Shown: positions 25,922 to 34,632 of the stretch, in pieces
How the letters are laid out: every line of letters begins with the position of its first letter
Numbering within the stretch: the stretch's first letter is position 1
The notes under the pieces: generated by a model
Database searches by the model: none
What the model was told of the DNA's origin: nothing
What the model saw: only the letters and a program-made list of their open reading frames with translations
Translations under genes and position numbers: made by a program
Assembly: GCF_001854325.1 (NCBI RefSeq)
Contig: NZ_CP017754.1
Coordinates: 3,658,001-3,722,000, forward strand
Length of the DNA: 64,000 nt
Reading direction: 5' to 3'
DNA from: Cupriavidus malaysiensis
GTDB taxonomy: Bacteria; Pseudomonadota; Gammaproteobacteria; Burkholderiales; Burkholderiaceae

Positions 25922-25946
25922 AAAAATGGCCCGGCAGCGCCGGGCC
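25922..25946 (-). terminator. Intrinsic terminator for the peroxiredoxin gene
   Basis: An 8-bp perfect stem (25928-25935 with 25939-25946, 3-nt loop) followed on the minus strand by ATTTTTC. It lies in the gap between the convergent gcdH and peroxiredoxin genes. Confidence 0.65.
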
Positions 25947-26076
25947 GAACACACACTACCAAGGAGACGACGGGCTGCCCCGTCGTTGACTGCACCGATC
26001 GCGGCGCGCGCGGGCCCAGGCCCGGCGCGCCGCTGCCGTTTCGCAGAGCGCGCAGCTTATGCCTGGCACGCCGGCA

Positions 26077-26715
26077 TCATTTGCCGGGTTGCGGGGTCAG
26101 GCGCAGGTATGGCCTGACCGCCCGGTAGCCCTTCGGGAATTTCTGGCGGATCACTTCCTCGTCCTTCAGCGACGGCACGATGACCACATCGTCGCCGTCC
26201 TGCCAGTTGCCCGGCGTCGCCACGCTGTGGCTGTCGGTCAACTGCAGCGAATCGATCACGCGCAGGATCTCGTTGAAATTGCGTCCGGTGCTGGCGGGAT
26301 AGGTGATGGTCAGCCGCACCTTCTTGTTCGGGTCGATCACGAACAGCGAGCGCACGGTGAAGGTCTCGCTCGCGTTCGGGTGGATCATGTCGTACAGCGT
26401 GGCCACCTTGCGGTCCGCGTCGGCCAGGATTGGGAAGTTGACCGAGGTACCCTGCGTTTCGTCGATATCGCGGATCCAGCCGCGGTGCGACTCCACCCCG
26501 TCCACCGACAGCGCGATCACCTTGACGTTACGCCGCGCGAACTCGTCCTTCAACTTGGCCGTCAGGCCGAGTTCGGTGGTGCAGACCGGCGTGAAGTCGG
26601 CCGGATGCGAAAACAGCACCCCCCAGTCGCTGCCCAGCCACTGATGGAAGCGGATCGGGCCTTCGCTGGAATCGTGCTCAAAGTCGGGGGCGATATCGCC
26701 CAGGCGCAATGTCAT
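26077..26715 (-). CDS. 1-Cys peroxiredoxin (Prx6/LsfA-like)
   Basis: A 212-aa thiol peroxidase that reduces hydrogen and organic peroxides. The peroxidatic Cys45 lies in DFTPVCTTELG, and the Prx6-type C-terminal arm with GNWQDGDDVVIVPSL and GYRAVRPYLRLTPQPGK is present. There is no resolving Cys in the usual 2-Cys position. Length is normal for LsfA. The start has GGAGGG upstream on the minus strand. It is monocistronic; regulation by OxyR cannot be judged by eye. Confidence 0.94.
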   Translation of the reverse strand: MTLRLGDIAPDFEHDSSEGPIRFHQWLGSDWGVLFSHPADFTPVCTTELGLTAKLKDEFARRNVKVIALSVDGVESHRGWIRDIDETQGTSVNFPILADADRKVATLYDMIHPNASETFTVRSLFVIDPNKKVRLTITYPASTGRNFNEILRVIDSLQLTDSHSVATPGNWQDGDDVVIVPSLKDEEVIRQKFPKGYRAVRPYLRLTPQPGK

Positions 26716-27018
26716 GTTTTCCCTCCTGATTACAGAAATGGCGCAAGCAAAAATCAGATGGGAACCAGCGTAGCCGGATTGCGATCCAACCCGAACGAAT
26801 ATAAAGTCACGACAAAATCACTCCAGCGCATAAGGGCATGTGTCAGCCATCTGCCACCGTGCTGCGCGCAGCACTGGGCCGTGACCCCGCATCGCGTGGT
26901 CTTGAAACCACGCCGGGGTGCCACATATGCTAGGAAGCACGCGAGAATCCGCCCAAGGCGGCGCGAGGCAGGCACAATGTCAATATCCGTACCAACCGCC
27001 CGCAAACAGGAGAAACTG
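26716..27018. other. Divergent intergenic region, peroxiredoxin to DUF883 gene
   Basis: About 300 bp without a gene. It holds an AT-rich patch near 26795-26820, a perfect 16-bp palindrome at 26859-26874 (GTGCTGCGCGCAGCAC), and the DUF883 promoter (separate entry). No RNA gene is recognisable. Confidence 0.6.
26902..26931 (+). promoter_or_regulatory. Promoter of the DUF883-YqjE-YqjK membrane-protein genes
   Basis: TTGAAA (26902-26907), 18-nt spacer, TATGCT (26926-26931), about 85 nt before the DUF883 start codon. Confidence 0.6.
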
Positions 27019-27294
27019 ATGAGCGATGTCAAGACCGTTTTGTCCGATGCCGAAGAACTGCTCAAGCAAGCGGCCTCGACCACTGGCGAAAAAGCTGCCG
27101 AGCTGCGTGAACGCGGCATGGGGCTGCTGAAGCAAGCGAAGGAAAAGGCGCAGGACCTGCAGGATGCCGTCGTCACCAAGAGCAAGGCTGCGGCCCGCGC
27201 CACCGACGACTACGTGCACGACCATCCCTGGCGCGCCGTGGGCGTGGCCGCCGGCGTCGGCCTGCTGATCGGCCTGCTGCTCAACCGCAAGTGA
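27019..27294 (+). CDS. DUF883 family protein (ElaB/YqjD-like)
   Basis: A 91-aa protein: a long amphipathic helix rich in Ala, Lys and Glu (residues 5-65) and a C-terminal membrane segment with the typical end VGVAAGVGLLIGLLLNRK. In E. coli, ElaB/YqjD-type proteins are tail-anchored in the inner membrane, bind ribosomes and are made in stationary phase. AGGAG 5 nt before the ATG decides the start; the larger open frame upstream is not coding. It is followed by two more genes of the same conserved set. Confidence 0.92.
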   Translation: MSDVKTVLSDAEELLKQAASTTGEKAAELRERGMGLLKQAKEKAQDLQDAVVTKSKAAARATDDYVHDHPWRAVGVAAGVGLLIGLLLNRK

Positions 27295-27439
27295 TCACGC
27301 GCGGCCGCGGCGCGCCCCGGGCGGCGGCGGCCGCGGCTCGCCATCCACATGCCGACGGGCCTCGCCCGCGGCCCTTCCTGCCCGTGGCCGGCCGCGCCGG
27401 GTCCGGGCGCACGTAGCCACGCCCCATCCGCATGAGCGC

Positions 27440-27820
27440 ATGAGCGAATCGCCCACCCCACCCAAATTCCTGGAGTCGCTGCGCAACCTGGCCGGCTCGG
27501 TCGTGGCCATGCTGCAGACGCGCCTGGAACTCGCCAGCGTCGAGCTGGCCGAGGAGCGCGCAAGATTGCTGCGGGTCGCCCTGCTCGCCTGTTTCGGCCT
27601 GGTCTTCTTCGGCCTGGCAATGGTGACGCTGACCGTGCTGATCGCGATCGTCTTCTGGGACACCTACCGCTGGCAGGCGCTCGGCGCACTGGTGCTGATC
27701 GACGGCGCCGCCTGTGCCGCCTGCCTGCTGGCGGCACGCAATATCGTGCGGCGTGCGCCGCCGCTGTTCGAGGCCACGCTGGCCGAGATCGACAAAGACC
27801 GCGAGGTGCTACGCCAATGA
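27440..27820 (+). CDS. Holin-X/YqjE-like membrane protein
   Basis: A 126-aa protein with an N-terminal amphipathic helix (LASVELAEERARLLRVAL) and two membrane segments (about residues 48-72 and 80-100). It belongs to the phage_holin_3_6/YqjE family, which despite its name is a chromosomal household family. It is 145 nt after the DUF883 gene and overlaps the next gene by 4 nt (ATGA). The function is unknown; association with DUF883 suggests a shared membrane role. Confidence 0.88.
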   Translation: MSESPTPPKFLESLRNLAGSVVAMLQTRLELASVELAEERARLLRVALLACFGLVFFGLAMVTLTVLIAIVFWDTYRWQALGALVLIDGAACAACLLAARNIVRRAPPLFEATLAEIDKDREVLRQ

Positions 27821-28308
27821 GCGCACCGGACCACAAGGCCGACACCGCCAGCAACACCGCAGCGGAGCGCCGGCCGCACGCCCGCCCGGTGCGCCTGTCG
27901 CGCGAAGCCAAGCTGCCGCTGGCGGTGCGCAAGGAACTCCTGCTCACCCGAGCCGCGCTCGAGCGCTATGACTTCTCCCAGGCCGTCAGCCAGGTGCGCG
28001 GCAGCACCGGACGACTGGCCCGCCTGCGCCACTGGCTGCCCGGCACCGGCAACGCGCCGACCGTGCTCAAGGTACTGGGCGTGGCGCGCGACCACCCACT
28101 GCTGAGCTCGGCCGTCTCGCTGGCCCTGCCGCTGCTGCGCAAGACACCGCTGGCGCGCTGGGCCTGGAACCTGTCCAAGGTGGGCATGCTGGCCGGCGCC
28201 GGCTACCTGGCCTACCAGCGCTGGAGCGAAGGGCAGCAGGGCAATGCCGACGGCAGCCCGGCCCCGGAAACGCCGGCCGACGCGCCGGCTCCGGGCCGGC
28301 AACCCTGA
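27817..28308 (+). CDS. YqjK-like hypothetical protein
   Basis: A 163-aa basic protein. Residues 25-60 (RLSREAKLPLAVRKELLLTRAALERYDF) are conserved-looking, and residues 105-135 are weakly hydrophobic (WNLSKVGMLAGAGYLAYQRW), possibly membrane-associated. The C-terminus is low-complexity Pro/Ala. It overlaps the YqjE-like gene by 4 nt and closes the DUF883-YqjE-YqjK set. No function is known. Confidence 0.8.
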   Translation: MSAPDHKADTASNTAAERRPHARPVRLSREAKLPLAVRKELLLTRAALERYDFSQAVSQVRGSTGRLARLRHWLPGTGNAPTVLKVLGVARDHPLLSSAVSLALPLLRKTPLARWAWNLSKVGMLAGAGYLAYQRWSEGQQGNADGSPAPETPADAPAPGRQP

Positions 28309-28411
28309 GCGCAGGCGCAGGCGGTCGCCTGCCCTGCCGATGTGCGACGCGACGGTCCACCATTCGACGATCCGCGCGATTCGACGATCCGCTTCACCCG
28401 GCACCGCAAAC

Positions 28412-28444
28412 AAAAAAGCCCGTGGCTTGCGCCACGGGCTTTTT
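28412..28444. terminator. Bidirectional intrinsic terminator
   Basis: A 9-bp perfect stem (28418-28426 with 28431-28439), loop TTGC, flanked by six A on the left and five T on the right, so it can stop transcription from both the rightward membrane-protein genes and the leftward tRNA-Lys. Confidence 0.92.
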
Positions 28445-28451
28445 GCAATTC

Positions 28452-28527
28452 TGGTGGGTCGTGCGTGACTCGAACACGCGACCAACGGATTAAAAGTCCG
28501 CTGCTCTACCGACTGAGCTAACGACCC
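28452..28527 (-). tRNA. tRNA-Lys (UUU)
   Basis: A 76-nt cloverleaf on the minus strand, beginning GGGTCGTTAGCTCAGTCGG and ending with an encoded CCA. The anticodon loop reads CTTTTAA, giving anticodon TTT. The acceptor stem GGGTCGT pairs with ACGACCC. T-loop GTTCGAGTC is present. Confidence 0.98.
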
Positions 28528-28545
28528 GAAAAAACTGAAGCAGCG

Positions 28546-28575
28546 ATTATAGTCATGCGCCCGGCGTACTGTCAA
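28546..28575 (-). promoter_or_regulatory. Consensus promoter of tRNA-Lys
   Basis: On the minus strand TTGACA (28575-28570), 18-nt spacer, TATAAT (28551-28546). Both boxes are perfect sigma70 matches; the start site would be about 12 nt before the mature tRNA. Confidence 0.92.
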
Positions 28576-28617
28576 CAGAAAGAGTCCGCCAACAACCATC
28601 GATCGATGACAGGCTGA

Positions 28618-29733
28618 TTACACCATCCGTTCGAGGCGCCACATCTGGTAGCGGAACGCCAGCATCGCGCCGGCCAGGATGCCGGCCAGCGCGATGAAGG
28701 AGCCCAGCGCCAGCGTCGACACCCCTGACAGTCCCTGGCCGATGGTGCAACCCAGCGCGGTCACGCCGCCGGCGCCCATCAGCAGGCCGCCGACGATATG
28801 GTTGGCGACATCCTCGGCACCGGCGAAGCCTTCCCAGCGGAAGGTGCGCGTCGCCAGCGCGTAGGCCGCGGCGCCGGCGATCACGCCGAACACGCTGACG
28901 ATGCCGACGGTCAGCACCTTGCTCTTGTCGCTGAACATCGTCAGCCAGTCCATCGTGTAGGCATAGGGCGCGACGAAGCTGAGGCTCTCCATGCGGCCGC
29001 TGTTGGTGCCGATGAACAGCTCCTCCAGGGTATTGGGATCCTCCGACACATAGCCGAGGTGGCCGGACACGTACCACATGCCGACGATGATCAAGCCGAC
29101 CGCGATGCCGCCCAGCAGGTTGTCAAAGGTGCGGAAGCCCTTGCCGGCCAGTGCCCACAGCGACAGCGCGCCCCCCAGCACCAGGCCCAGGCCGAGCTGC
29201 AGCGCACCGCGCGACAGCCCGCTGCCCTGCGCCAGCAGCGACGGCAGGTCCTGGGTCGTGGGCAGGGCGAGCGCCACCGCGTCCACGGTGTTGACGCGCA
29301 CCACGCCGAACAGCCCGCGCAGCGTCATCAGCGCCGACAGGCCGAGGAAGACGAACACCACCAGCGACTTCAGGTTGCCGGCCCCGATGCGCACCAGCGT
29401 CTTGCTGCCGCAGCCGGAGGCCAGCACCATGCCGAAGCCGAACATCAGCCCGCCCGCCAGCGCGGACAGCCACGACAGCTTGCTGGCCGTGTAGATGGTC
29501 TTGGTCGGGTCGATCAGCCCGGCCGCGGCCAGCGCCCCGGTACCGATCATGGCGACGCCGATGGCCAGCGCCCACATGCGCATGCGGCTCCAGTCACCGA
29601 TGTTGACCACGTCGGAGACCGCTCCCATGGTGCAGAAGTGTGTGCGCTGCAGGACGGCGCCGAACAGGAAGGTCAGGGCGAAGGTGCTCAGCAGCACCGT
29701 GTGCGTAAGCGCGGGGATGTCGATATCGGGCAT
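28618..29733 (-). CDS. YeeE/YedE-family membrane transporter (thiosulfate or sulfur-compound uptake)
   Basis: A 371-aa polytopic protein with about nine hydrophobic segments. The three conserved cysteine motifs of the family are visible: RTHFCTMGAVSD (about residue 34), LASGCGSKTLVRIG (about residue 108) and ALGCTIGQGLSG (about residue 328). In YeeE these cysteines pass thiosulfate through the pore. Length fits full-length YeeE rather than the half-size forms. It is monocistronic, between tRNA-Lys and queC. The exact sulfur substrate is inferred. Confidence 0.9.
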   Translation of the reverse strand: MPDIDIPALTHTVLLSTFALTFLFGAVLQRTHFCTMGAVSDVVNIGDWSRMRMWALAIGVAMIGTGALAAAGLIDPTKTIYTASKLSWLSALAGGLMFGFGMVLASGCGSKTLVRIGAGNLKSLVVFVFLGLSALMTLRGLFGVVRVNTVDAVALALPTTQDLPSLLAQGSGLSRGALQLGLGLVLGGALSLWALAGKGFRTFDNLLGGIAVGLIIVGMWYVSGHLGYVSEDPNTLEELFIGTNSGRMESLSFVAPYAYTMDWLTMFSDKSKVLTVGIVSVFGVIAGAAAYALATRTFRWEGFAGAEDVANHIVGGLLMGAGGVTALGCTIGQGLSGVSTLALGSFIALAGILAGAMLAFRYQMWRLERMV

Positions 29734-29789
29734 TGGCGTGGGGGCGCACGGAGGGTGGCAGCAGTAGGATCAGAGTCGCGGCGCCGGTC

Positions 29790-30473
29790 TCAGCCGGCCT
29801 GCTGGTAGCGGGTGGGATCGGGCACGCCAGCGGCCTCGAAGCCGGCGCGGCGGATGCGGCAGGAATCGCAGACGCCGCAGGCGCGGCCGTCGTCGTCCGC
29901 CTGGTAGCAGGACACCGTCAGGCCGTAGTCGACGCCCAGGCGGATGCCCTCGCGGATGATGTCGGCCTTGCTCATGTCGATGATGGGGGCGTGCACATGG
30001 ATACGCTGCCCCTCCACGCCGGCCTTGGTGGCAAGGTTGGCGAGCGTCTCGTAGGCCGCCACGTACTCGGGCCGGCAGTCCGGATAGCCGGAGTAATCGA
30101 CCGCGTTGGCGCCGAAGAACAGGTCACGCCCGCCCACCGCCTCGGCCCAGCCGAGCGCGAGCGACAGCATGATGGTGTTGCGTGCCGGCACGTAGGTCAC
30201 GGGAATGCCCTCGCTGGCGCCATCGGTCGGCACGGCCAGCGCGTCGTCGGTCAGCGCGGAACCGCCGAAGCGGCGCAGGTCCAGGTCGATGATCTCGTGG
30301 CGCTTGGCGCCGAGCGCGGCGGCCACCCGCTTGGCCGCCTCCAGTTCGGAGGAGTGGCGCTGGCCGTAGCGCATCGACAGGGCATAGGTCTCGAATCCCT
30401 GGTCGCGTGCCATGGCGAGCACGGTGGCGGAGTCCAGGCCGCCGGAAAGCAGGACGATGGCGCGTTGGGTCAT
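29790..30473 (-). CDS. queC: 7-cyano-7-deazaguanine synthase
   Basis: A 227-aa enzyme that converts 7-carboxy-7-deazaguanine to preQ0 with ATP and ammonia, in queuosine biosynthesis. The ATP-loop [11 protein letters not shown] is at residues 8-18; the zinc site [14 protein letters not shown] (Cys at about 203, 206 and 209) is present. The start at 30473 gives the usual [12 protein letters not shown]. It lies downstream of cpoB on the same strand but behind a terminator, so it is probably a separate unit. No preQ1 riboswitch was seen in the 178-nt gap. Confidence 0.96.
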   Translation of the reverse strand: MTQRAIVLLSGGLDSATVLAMARDQGFETYALSMRYGQRHSSELEAAKRVAAALGAKRHEIIDLDLRRFGGSALTDDALAVPTDGASEGIPVTYVPARNTIMLSLALGWAEAVGGRDLFFGANAVDYSGYPDCRPEYVAAYETLANLATKAGVEGQRIHVHAPIIDMSKADIIREGIRLGVDYGLTVSCYQADDDGRACGVCDSCRIRRAGFEAAGVPDPTRYQQAG

Positions 30474-30582
30474 GATGGTTGCGCGGCGCTGGGCACGCCG
30501 GTTAGGGAAATTGGGGTAACCGGGTATTTTAGCCTGCCTCGGCGGGGCCGGCCCCTGCCCCGCACGGCAACGCCTGCCCAAG

Positions 30583-30607
30583 AAAAAAGCCCGCGCACGG
30601 CGCGGGC
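30583..30607 (-). terminator. Intrinsic terminator of the Tol-Pal operon
   Basis: An 8-bp GC stem (30589-30596 with 30600-30607, 3-nt loop) followed on the minus strand by six T. It lies 43 nt after the cpoB stop codon. Confidence 0.9.
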
Positions 30608-30650
30608 TGTCCGGCTTGTCCAACTGCGGGCGGCCACCGCCGCCACACGG

Positions 30651-31412
30651 TTACTTCAGCGTCTTCAGACGGTTGCTGGCCACCTGCGCTCCTTCGGTGC
30701 CCGGGTACTTGGCCACCACCAGCTCCAGCGTCTTGCGCCCGGCGGCTTTCTGGCCGGACTCGATCTGGTCGTTGGCGATGACGATCAGGGCATCCGGTGC
30801 CTTGGGATGCGAAGGATTGTCCTGCACCATGTTCTGCAGCACGCTGATGGAACCGCGGTAGTCGCGCTGCGCATACAGCGAGTTGCCCAGCCAGTACTGC
30901 GCCAGCGGCAGGTAAGGACTCTGCGGATACTTCTTGGCGAAAGCGGCGAAGGCCTGGCCGGCCCCCTTGAAGTCGCCGCCCTGGAAACGCTGCAGCGCCG
31001 CGTCGTATTCCGGCTTCTCGGTCGGCTGCGACAGCCCTTCCCTGCCGTCAACCGTCACCTGCTGCGGCTCGAACTTCTTCAGCCGTGCATCCAGGTCCGC
31101 ATAGTAGTCCTTCTGCTGCTTCTGCAGCGTCTCCAACTGGTTCTGCAAGACCTCGTTCTGCCCGCGCAGCCGCGCCACTTCCTGGCGCAGGCTCTCGAGC
31201 TGGTTCTGCATGTCGAGCTGGACGCGGCTGTTCTGGTCGATGCGCTGCGAAGCCGTGGCCTGGAAGGCGTTGAACTGGTCGCGCATGGTGACGATGGCGC
31301 GGCGCGCCTCGTCATCGTCGAACACGCCGGCGTGCGCCGGGCCCGTGGCGCACAACAGGCCGGCACAGGACAGCGCGGCCAGGCAGGACAGTTTGGAGAC
31401 GCGTGCATTCAT
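30651..31412 (-). CDS. cpoB: Cell division coordinator CpoB (YbgF)
   Basis: A 253-aa periplasmic protein. A signal peptide occupies about residues 1-28 (cleavage after GPAHA). Residues 40-115 are a coiled coil (NSRVQLDMQNQLESLRQEV and following), which forms the trimer, and residues 130-253 hold TPR repeats (YDAALQRFQGGDFKGAGQAF, PQSPYLPLAQYWLGNSLYAQ). CpoB links PBP1b-driven septal peptidoglycan synthesis with Tol-driven outer-membrane constriction. It follows pal by 16 nt and ends the operon. Confidence 0.95.
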   Translation of the reverse strand: MNARVSKLSCLAALSCAGLLCATGPAHAGVFDDDEARRAIVTMRDQFNAFQATASQRIDQNSRVQLDMQNQLESLRQEVARLRGQNEVLQNQLETLQKQQKDYYADLDARLKKFEPQQVTVDGREGLSQPTEKPEYDAALQRFQGGDFKGAGQAFAAFAKKYPQSPYLPLAQYWLGNSLYAQRDYRGSISVLQNMVQDNPSHPKAPDALIVIANDQIESGQKAAGRKTLELVVAKYPGTEGAQVASNRLKTLK

Positions 31413-31428
31413 GGCGTGGATCGTCCGA

Positions 31429-31941
31429 TCAGTAGACGATGTCCGCGCGGCGGTTTTCCGCCCACGAGGCTTCGTCGTGGCCGGTCGCCTTCGGCTTCTC
31501 CTTGCCCAGGCTGACCGATTCCATCTGGCTGTCGGGCACGCCCAGCGAGCTCAGCGAGCGCAGCACCGCTTCGGCGCGCTTCTGGCCCAGCGCGAGGTTG
31601 TACTCGCTGGTGCCGCGTTCGTCGGTGTTGCCCTGGATCAGGATCTTGCGGTCACGATGGGCCGCCAGGTACTTGGCATGCTCGGTCAGCGTGCCCTGGT
31701 ACTCCGGCTTGACCGAGTAGCTGTCGAAATCGAAGTAGACGCTGCGCTTGGCCAGCGGGCTGTTCGGGTCGTTCAGCGCGTCGCGCGAGACGTCGACCGG
31801 CGCCACGGCGCGCGCGTCGGTGGTCGCACCGCCCTTGCCGGCGCCGGCGTTGGCGGTGTCATCGAGCTTGACACCCGAGCTGCAGGCGCCGAGCGCCAGC
31901 AGCGCGGCGACGGCAAGGGTCTTGGTCATCAGTTGGGACAT
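31429..31941 (-). CDS. pal: Peptidoglycan-associated lipoprotein Pal
   Basis: A 170-aa outer-membrane lipoprotein. The lipobox LGAC is at residues 17-20 (LALGACSSG), and the OmpA-like peptidoglycan-binding domain is in the C-terminal two-thirds: VYFDFDSYSVKPEY, IQGNTDERGTSEYNLALGQKRAEAV (motif NTDERG with the DAP-contacting Asp and Arg) and ENRRADIVY at the end. An internal ATG four codons in is an alternative start. It is 15 nt behind tolB. Confidence 0.97.
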   Translation of the reverse strand: MSQLMTKTLAVAALLALGACSSGVKLDDTANAGAGKGGATTDARAVAPVDVSRDALNDPNSPLAKRSVYFDFDSYSVKPEYQGTLTEHAKYLAAHRDRKILIQGNTDERGTSEYNLALGQKRAEAVLRSLSSLGVPDSQMESVSLGKEKPKATGHDEASWAENRRADIVY

Positions 31942-31956
31942 GGCAGAACACTCCTG

Positions 31957-33237
31957 TTATTGCATGAATGGGCCCCAGGACGGCTCACGGACTTCGCCGG
32001 ACTGGAGGGACAGAACCTGGCGGGTACGCCCGTCAGTGGACACCGCCGCCAGCACCGAGCGACCGCCGACTCGGGTGGCGTAGAGAATGTACTTGCCGTT
32101 GGCGGCGAAGCTCGGCGCCTCGTCGTTGCCGGTGTCGGTGAGCGAGGTCACGTCGCCCGTACCGAGATCCAGCAGCTGCAGTTTGAAGCCGCCTGCGCGC
32201 GTGATGTAGGCCAGTTGCTTGCCGTCCGGCGAGATGCGCGGGCTGACGTTGTAGCTGCCCTTGAAGGTGACGCGCTGGGCCGCCCCGCTCGATTCGCCAT
32301 CGGCAGGCATGCGATAGATCTGCGGGCCGCCGCCGCGGTCGCTGGTGAAGTAGATGCTGCGGCCGTCCGGCGAGTACATCGGCTCGGTGTCGATGGCGCT
32401 GCTGCGGCTCAGGCGCTTGAGTCCGGTGCCATCCGCGTTGACCTGGTAGACCTGGGTATTGCCGTCGCGCGACAGCGCCACGGCCAGGTGCTGGCCGTCC
32501 GGCGACCACGCCGGCGCGCTGTTGTTGCCCTTGAAGTCCGCCACCTTGGAGCGGCGGCCCGTGGCCAGGTCATGCACATAGACCACCGGCTTGCGCGACT
32601 CGAAGGAAACGTAGGCGACACGGCGGCCGTCGGGCGACCACGAGGGCGAGATGATCGGTTCGATACTGGTCAGCGCCACCTGCGGGCTCTGCCCGTCGGA
32701 GTCGGAGATCAGCAGCTGGTAGCGGTTGCCGACGCGCGAAACATAGGACAGCCGCGTGGCGAAGATGCCGCGTTCGCCCAGCAGCTTCTCATAGATGTAG
32801 TCGGCGATCTTGTGCGCGGTGACACGCAGCTGGCCCTGGTTGACGTTGAAGACGAGCCCGCCCAGGCTCTGCCCCTTGACGGTGTCGTAGAGGCGGAAGC
32901 GCACATCGTACTGGCCGCCGCCGGTGGGGGTCACGGTACCGGCGACGAAGGCATCGGCACCGCGCGTCTTCCAGCTGCCCAGGTCCACCTGCGCCGATTC
33001 GGCGACGGTGGCGCCGGACGGATCGACATTGCGGATGCGGCCGCTGCGCTGCAGGTCGGAACGGATGATGGCGGTCAGGCTCAACGGCGCCTGCGCCTCG
33101 CCCTGGAAGTTGGCGGTGGCCACCGGGAACTGGCTGGAGCCAACCCCGCTGATTTCGACATTGAGCTGCGCCTGTGCGCCACCGGCGGTGAACGCCAGCG
33201 TCACGGACAGCAGGATGGGGGCCCAGAGCTTTCGCAT
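31957..33237 (-). CDS. tolB: Tol-Pal translocation protein TolB
   Basis: A 426-aa periplasmic protein. The signal peptide ends near TAGGAQA (about residue 24). The N-terminal domain ([16 protein letters not shown]) is followed by a six-bladed propeller with repeated [42 protein letters not shown] and [14 protein letters not shown]. TolB binds Pal and TolA. The ATG at 33237 is chosen over the TTG at 33249, since AGGAG ends 4 nt before it. It is separated from tolA by about 200 nt, which may hold an internal promoter. Confidence 0.97.
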   Translation of the reverse strand: MRKLWAPILLSVTLAFTAGGAQAQLNVEISGVGSSQFPVATANFQGEAQAPLSLTAIIRSDLQRSGRIRNVDPSGATVAESAQVDLGSWKTRGADAFVAGTVTPTGGGQYDVRFRLYDTVKGQSLGGLVFNVNQGQLRVTAHKIADYIYEKLLGERGIFATRLSYVSRVGNRYQLLISDSDGQSPQVALTSIEPIISPSWSPDGRRVAYVSFESRKPVVYVHDLATGRRSKVADFKGNNSAPAWSPDGQHLAVALSRDGNTQVYQVNADGTGLKRLSRSSAIDTEPMYSPDGRSIYFTSDRGGGPQIYRMPADGESSGAAQRVTFKGSYNVSPRISPDGKQLAYITRAGGFKLQLLDLGTGDVTSLTDTGNDEAPSFAANGKYILYATRVGGRSVLAAVSTDGRTRQVLSLQSGEVREPSWGPFMQ

Positions 33238-33436
33238 GCTGCTCCTCAATCAAGATCTAGATTCATGGGGCGCGGCCGGCGGGCGGCACGGCGCGGCGTA
33301 GCGCGCACCACGCGGGCATCGATATACCGCATGCTCGCGTTGGGCTGCGTCAGGCAACCTGAAATGGTAGCGATGGGACAGACCCCCGATATTGATAGTT
33401 GCACAAAGTTGCAAATCATAGGGGGCCGTGCCTGCC

Positions 33437-34576
33437 TCAGTCCTTGGGACGGAAAGTGATGGTGAAGTTGCCCGGCGCCTTGCCGTTCTCATCGCGCGGC
33501 AACGGGTCCGAACGCTCGACCGCGCGCAGCACGGCGTTGTCCCAGGCGGCATTGCCGCTCGACTTGCTGAGGCGGGCCGACATCAGCGAACCATCCGGCG
33601 CCAGTTGCACCGTCACCACGGCGGCCGGGTTGCCGGCGACGTCTTCGGTGAAGATGATGTTCGGCTTGACGCGGCGGCGCACGCGATCCGCATAGCCCGG
33701 CGAGGCCTTGCCGCCACTGCCGGCACCGGAGCCGGCCTGGCTGCCGACCCCGCCTCCGCCAGCGCCGCCGCCACCGGCCGCCATGGCCTGCAGGCGCGCC
33801 AGCTCGCCGCGGCGCTGGGCGTTGGCGGCCGCCTCGGCCTTGGCCTTGGCCTCGGCGTCGGCCTTTGCCTTGGCCTTGGCTTCGGCATCCGCCTTGGCCT
33901 TCGCTTCTGCCTTGGCCTCTGCCTTGGCCTTGGCATCCGCCTTGGCCTTGGCATCGGCTTCCGCCCGGGCCTTCGCTTCCGCGTCAGCCTTCGCCTTGGC
34001 GTCCGCCTCCTTGCGCTGCTGTTCCTTCAGCTGTTGCTGCTTGAGCTGCTGCTCTTTCAGCTGCTGCGCCCTGAGCTGCTGTTCCTTGAGCTGCTCCTTG
34101 CGCTGCTGCTCCTGCTGGGCCGCGAGCTGGGCCGCCTGCTGGGCCGCCTTGCGGCGTTCGTCTTCCTTGCGCTGAGCCGCCTGGCGCTCGGCCTCCTCGC
34201 GCGCCTGGCGCTCGCGCCGTTCCGCCTGCTTGCGCGCCTCTTCGCGCGCCGCGGCCTCGGCCTGCCGGCGCTTGAGCTGCTGCAGGGCGATGTCGGCCTC
34301 TTCCTCGGCCTGCTGACGTGCCGACGGCGCGGGCGCAACCGGCGCAGGCTGCGTGACGGGCTGCGGGGGTGGCGGTGCCGGCGTGGGTGCGGGAGCGGGC
34401 GCCAGGTCGGCGGCCGTCCACAATTCGGCCTCGGAGCCGACCGGGGTGCTGCTCTGCCAGTGCACGCCGTAGTACAGCACCAGCCCCAGCAGCAGGTGCA
34501 TCAGCAGGGCCAGCAGGAAGGAACGCAGGGTCCCCTTCTCGCGCACCGGCTGGTATGGATAGGCGGCCTTCTTCAT
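33437..34576 (-). CDS. tolA: Cell envelope integrity protein TolA
   Basis: A 379-aa inner-membrane protein. It has one N-terminal membrane segment (about residues 18-40, SFLLALLMHLLLGLVLYYGV) bearing the histidine that contacts TolQR, then a Pro-rich stretch, then a long helical domain rich in Ala, Lys, Glu and Gln (residues 85-270, repeated KADAEAKAKAE units), then a globular C-terminal domain (YADRVRRRVKPNIIF, VTVQLAPDGSLMSARLSKSS, ERSDPLPRD). It transmits the proton-driven force from TolQR to TolB and Pal. Gap to tolR is 56 nt. Confidence 0.97.
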   Translation of the reverse strand: MKKAAYPYQPVREKGTLRSFLLALLMHLLLGLVLYYGVHWQSSTPVGSEAELWTAADLAPAPAPTPAPPPPQPVTQPAPVAPAPSARQQAEEEADIALQQLKRRQAEAAAREEARKQAERRERQAREEAERQAAQRKEDERRKAAQQAAQLAAQQEQQRKEQLKEQQLRAQQLKEQQLKQQQLKEQQRKEADAKAKADAEAKARAEADAKAKADAKAKAEAKAEAKAKADAEAKAKAKADAEAKAKAEAAANAQRRGELARLQAMAAGGGGAGGGGVGSQAGSGAGSGGKASPGYADRVRRRVKPNIIFTEDVAGNPAAVVTVQLAPDGSLMSARLSKSSGNAAWDNAVLRAVERSDPLPRDENGKAPGNFTITFRPKD

Positions 34577-34632
34577 CGACGCTTCGACACTCGCGGCAGG
34601 CGGGTTACGTTAGTGGGTCCCGGCGGGACGCC

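Noticed and set aside
27440..27820. Phage holin-like annotation as a sign of a prophage
   Set aside because: The YqjE/holin-X family is chromosomal and sits in the usual DUF883-YqjE-YqjK set; no phage genes are nearby.
30474..30650. preQ1 riboswitch before queC
   Set aside because: No preQ1 aptamer pattern could be seen in the short leader; the hairpin there is the Tol-Pal terminator.
33800..34020. Repeat array in tolA as a CRISPR or satellite
   Set aside because: It is the codon repeat of the Ala/Lys/Glu helical domain normal in TolA; units are not identical and there are no spacers.
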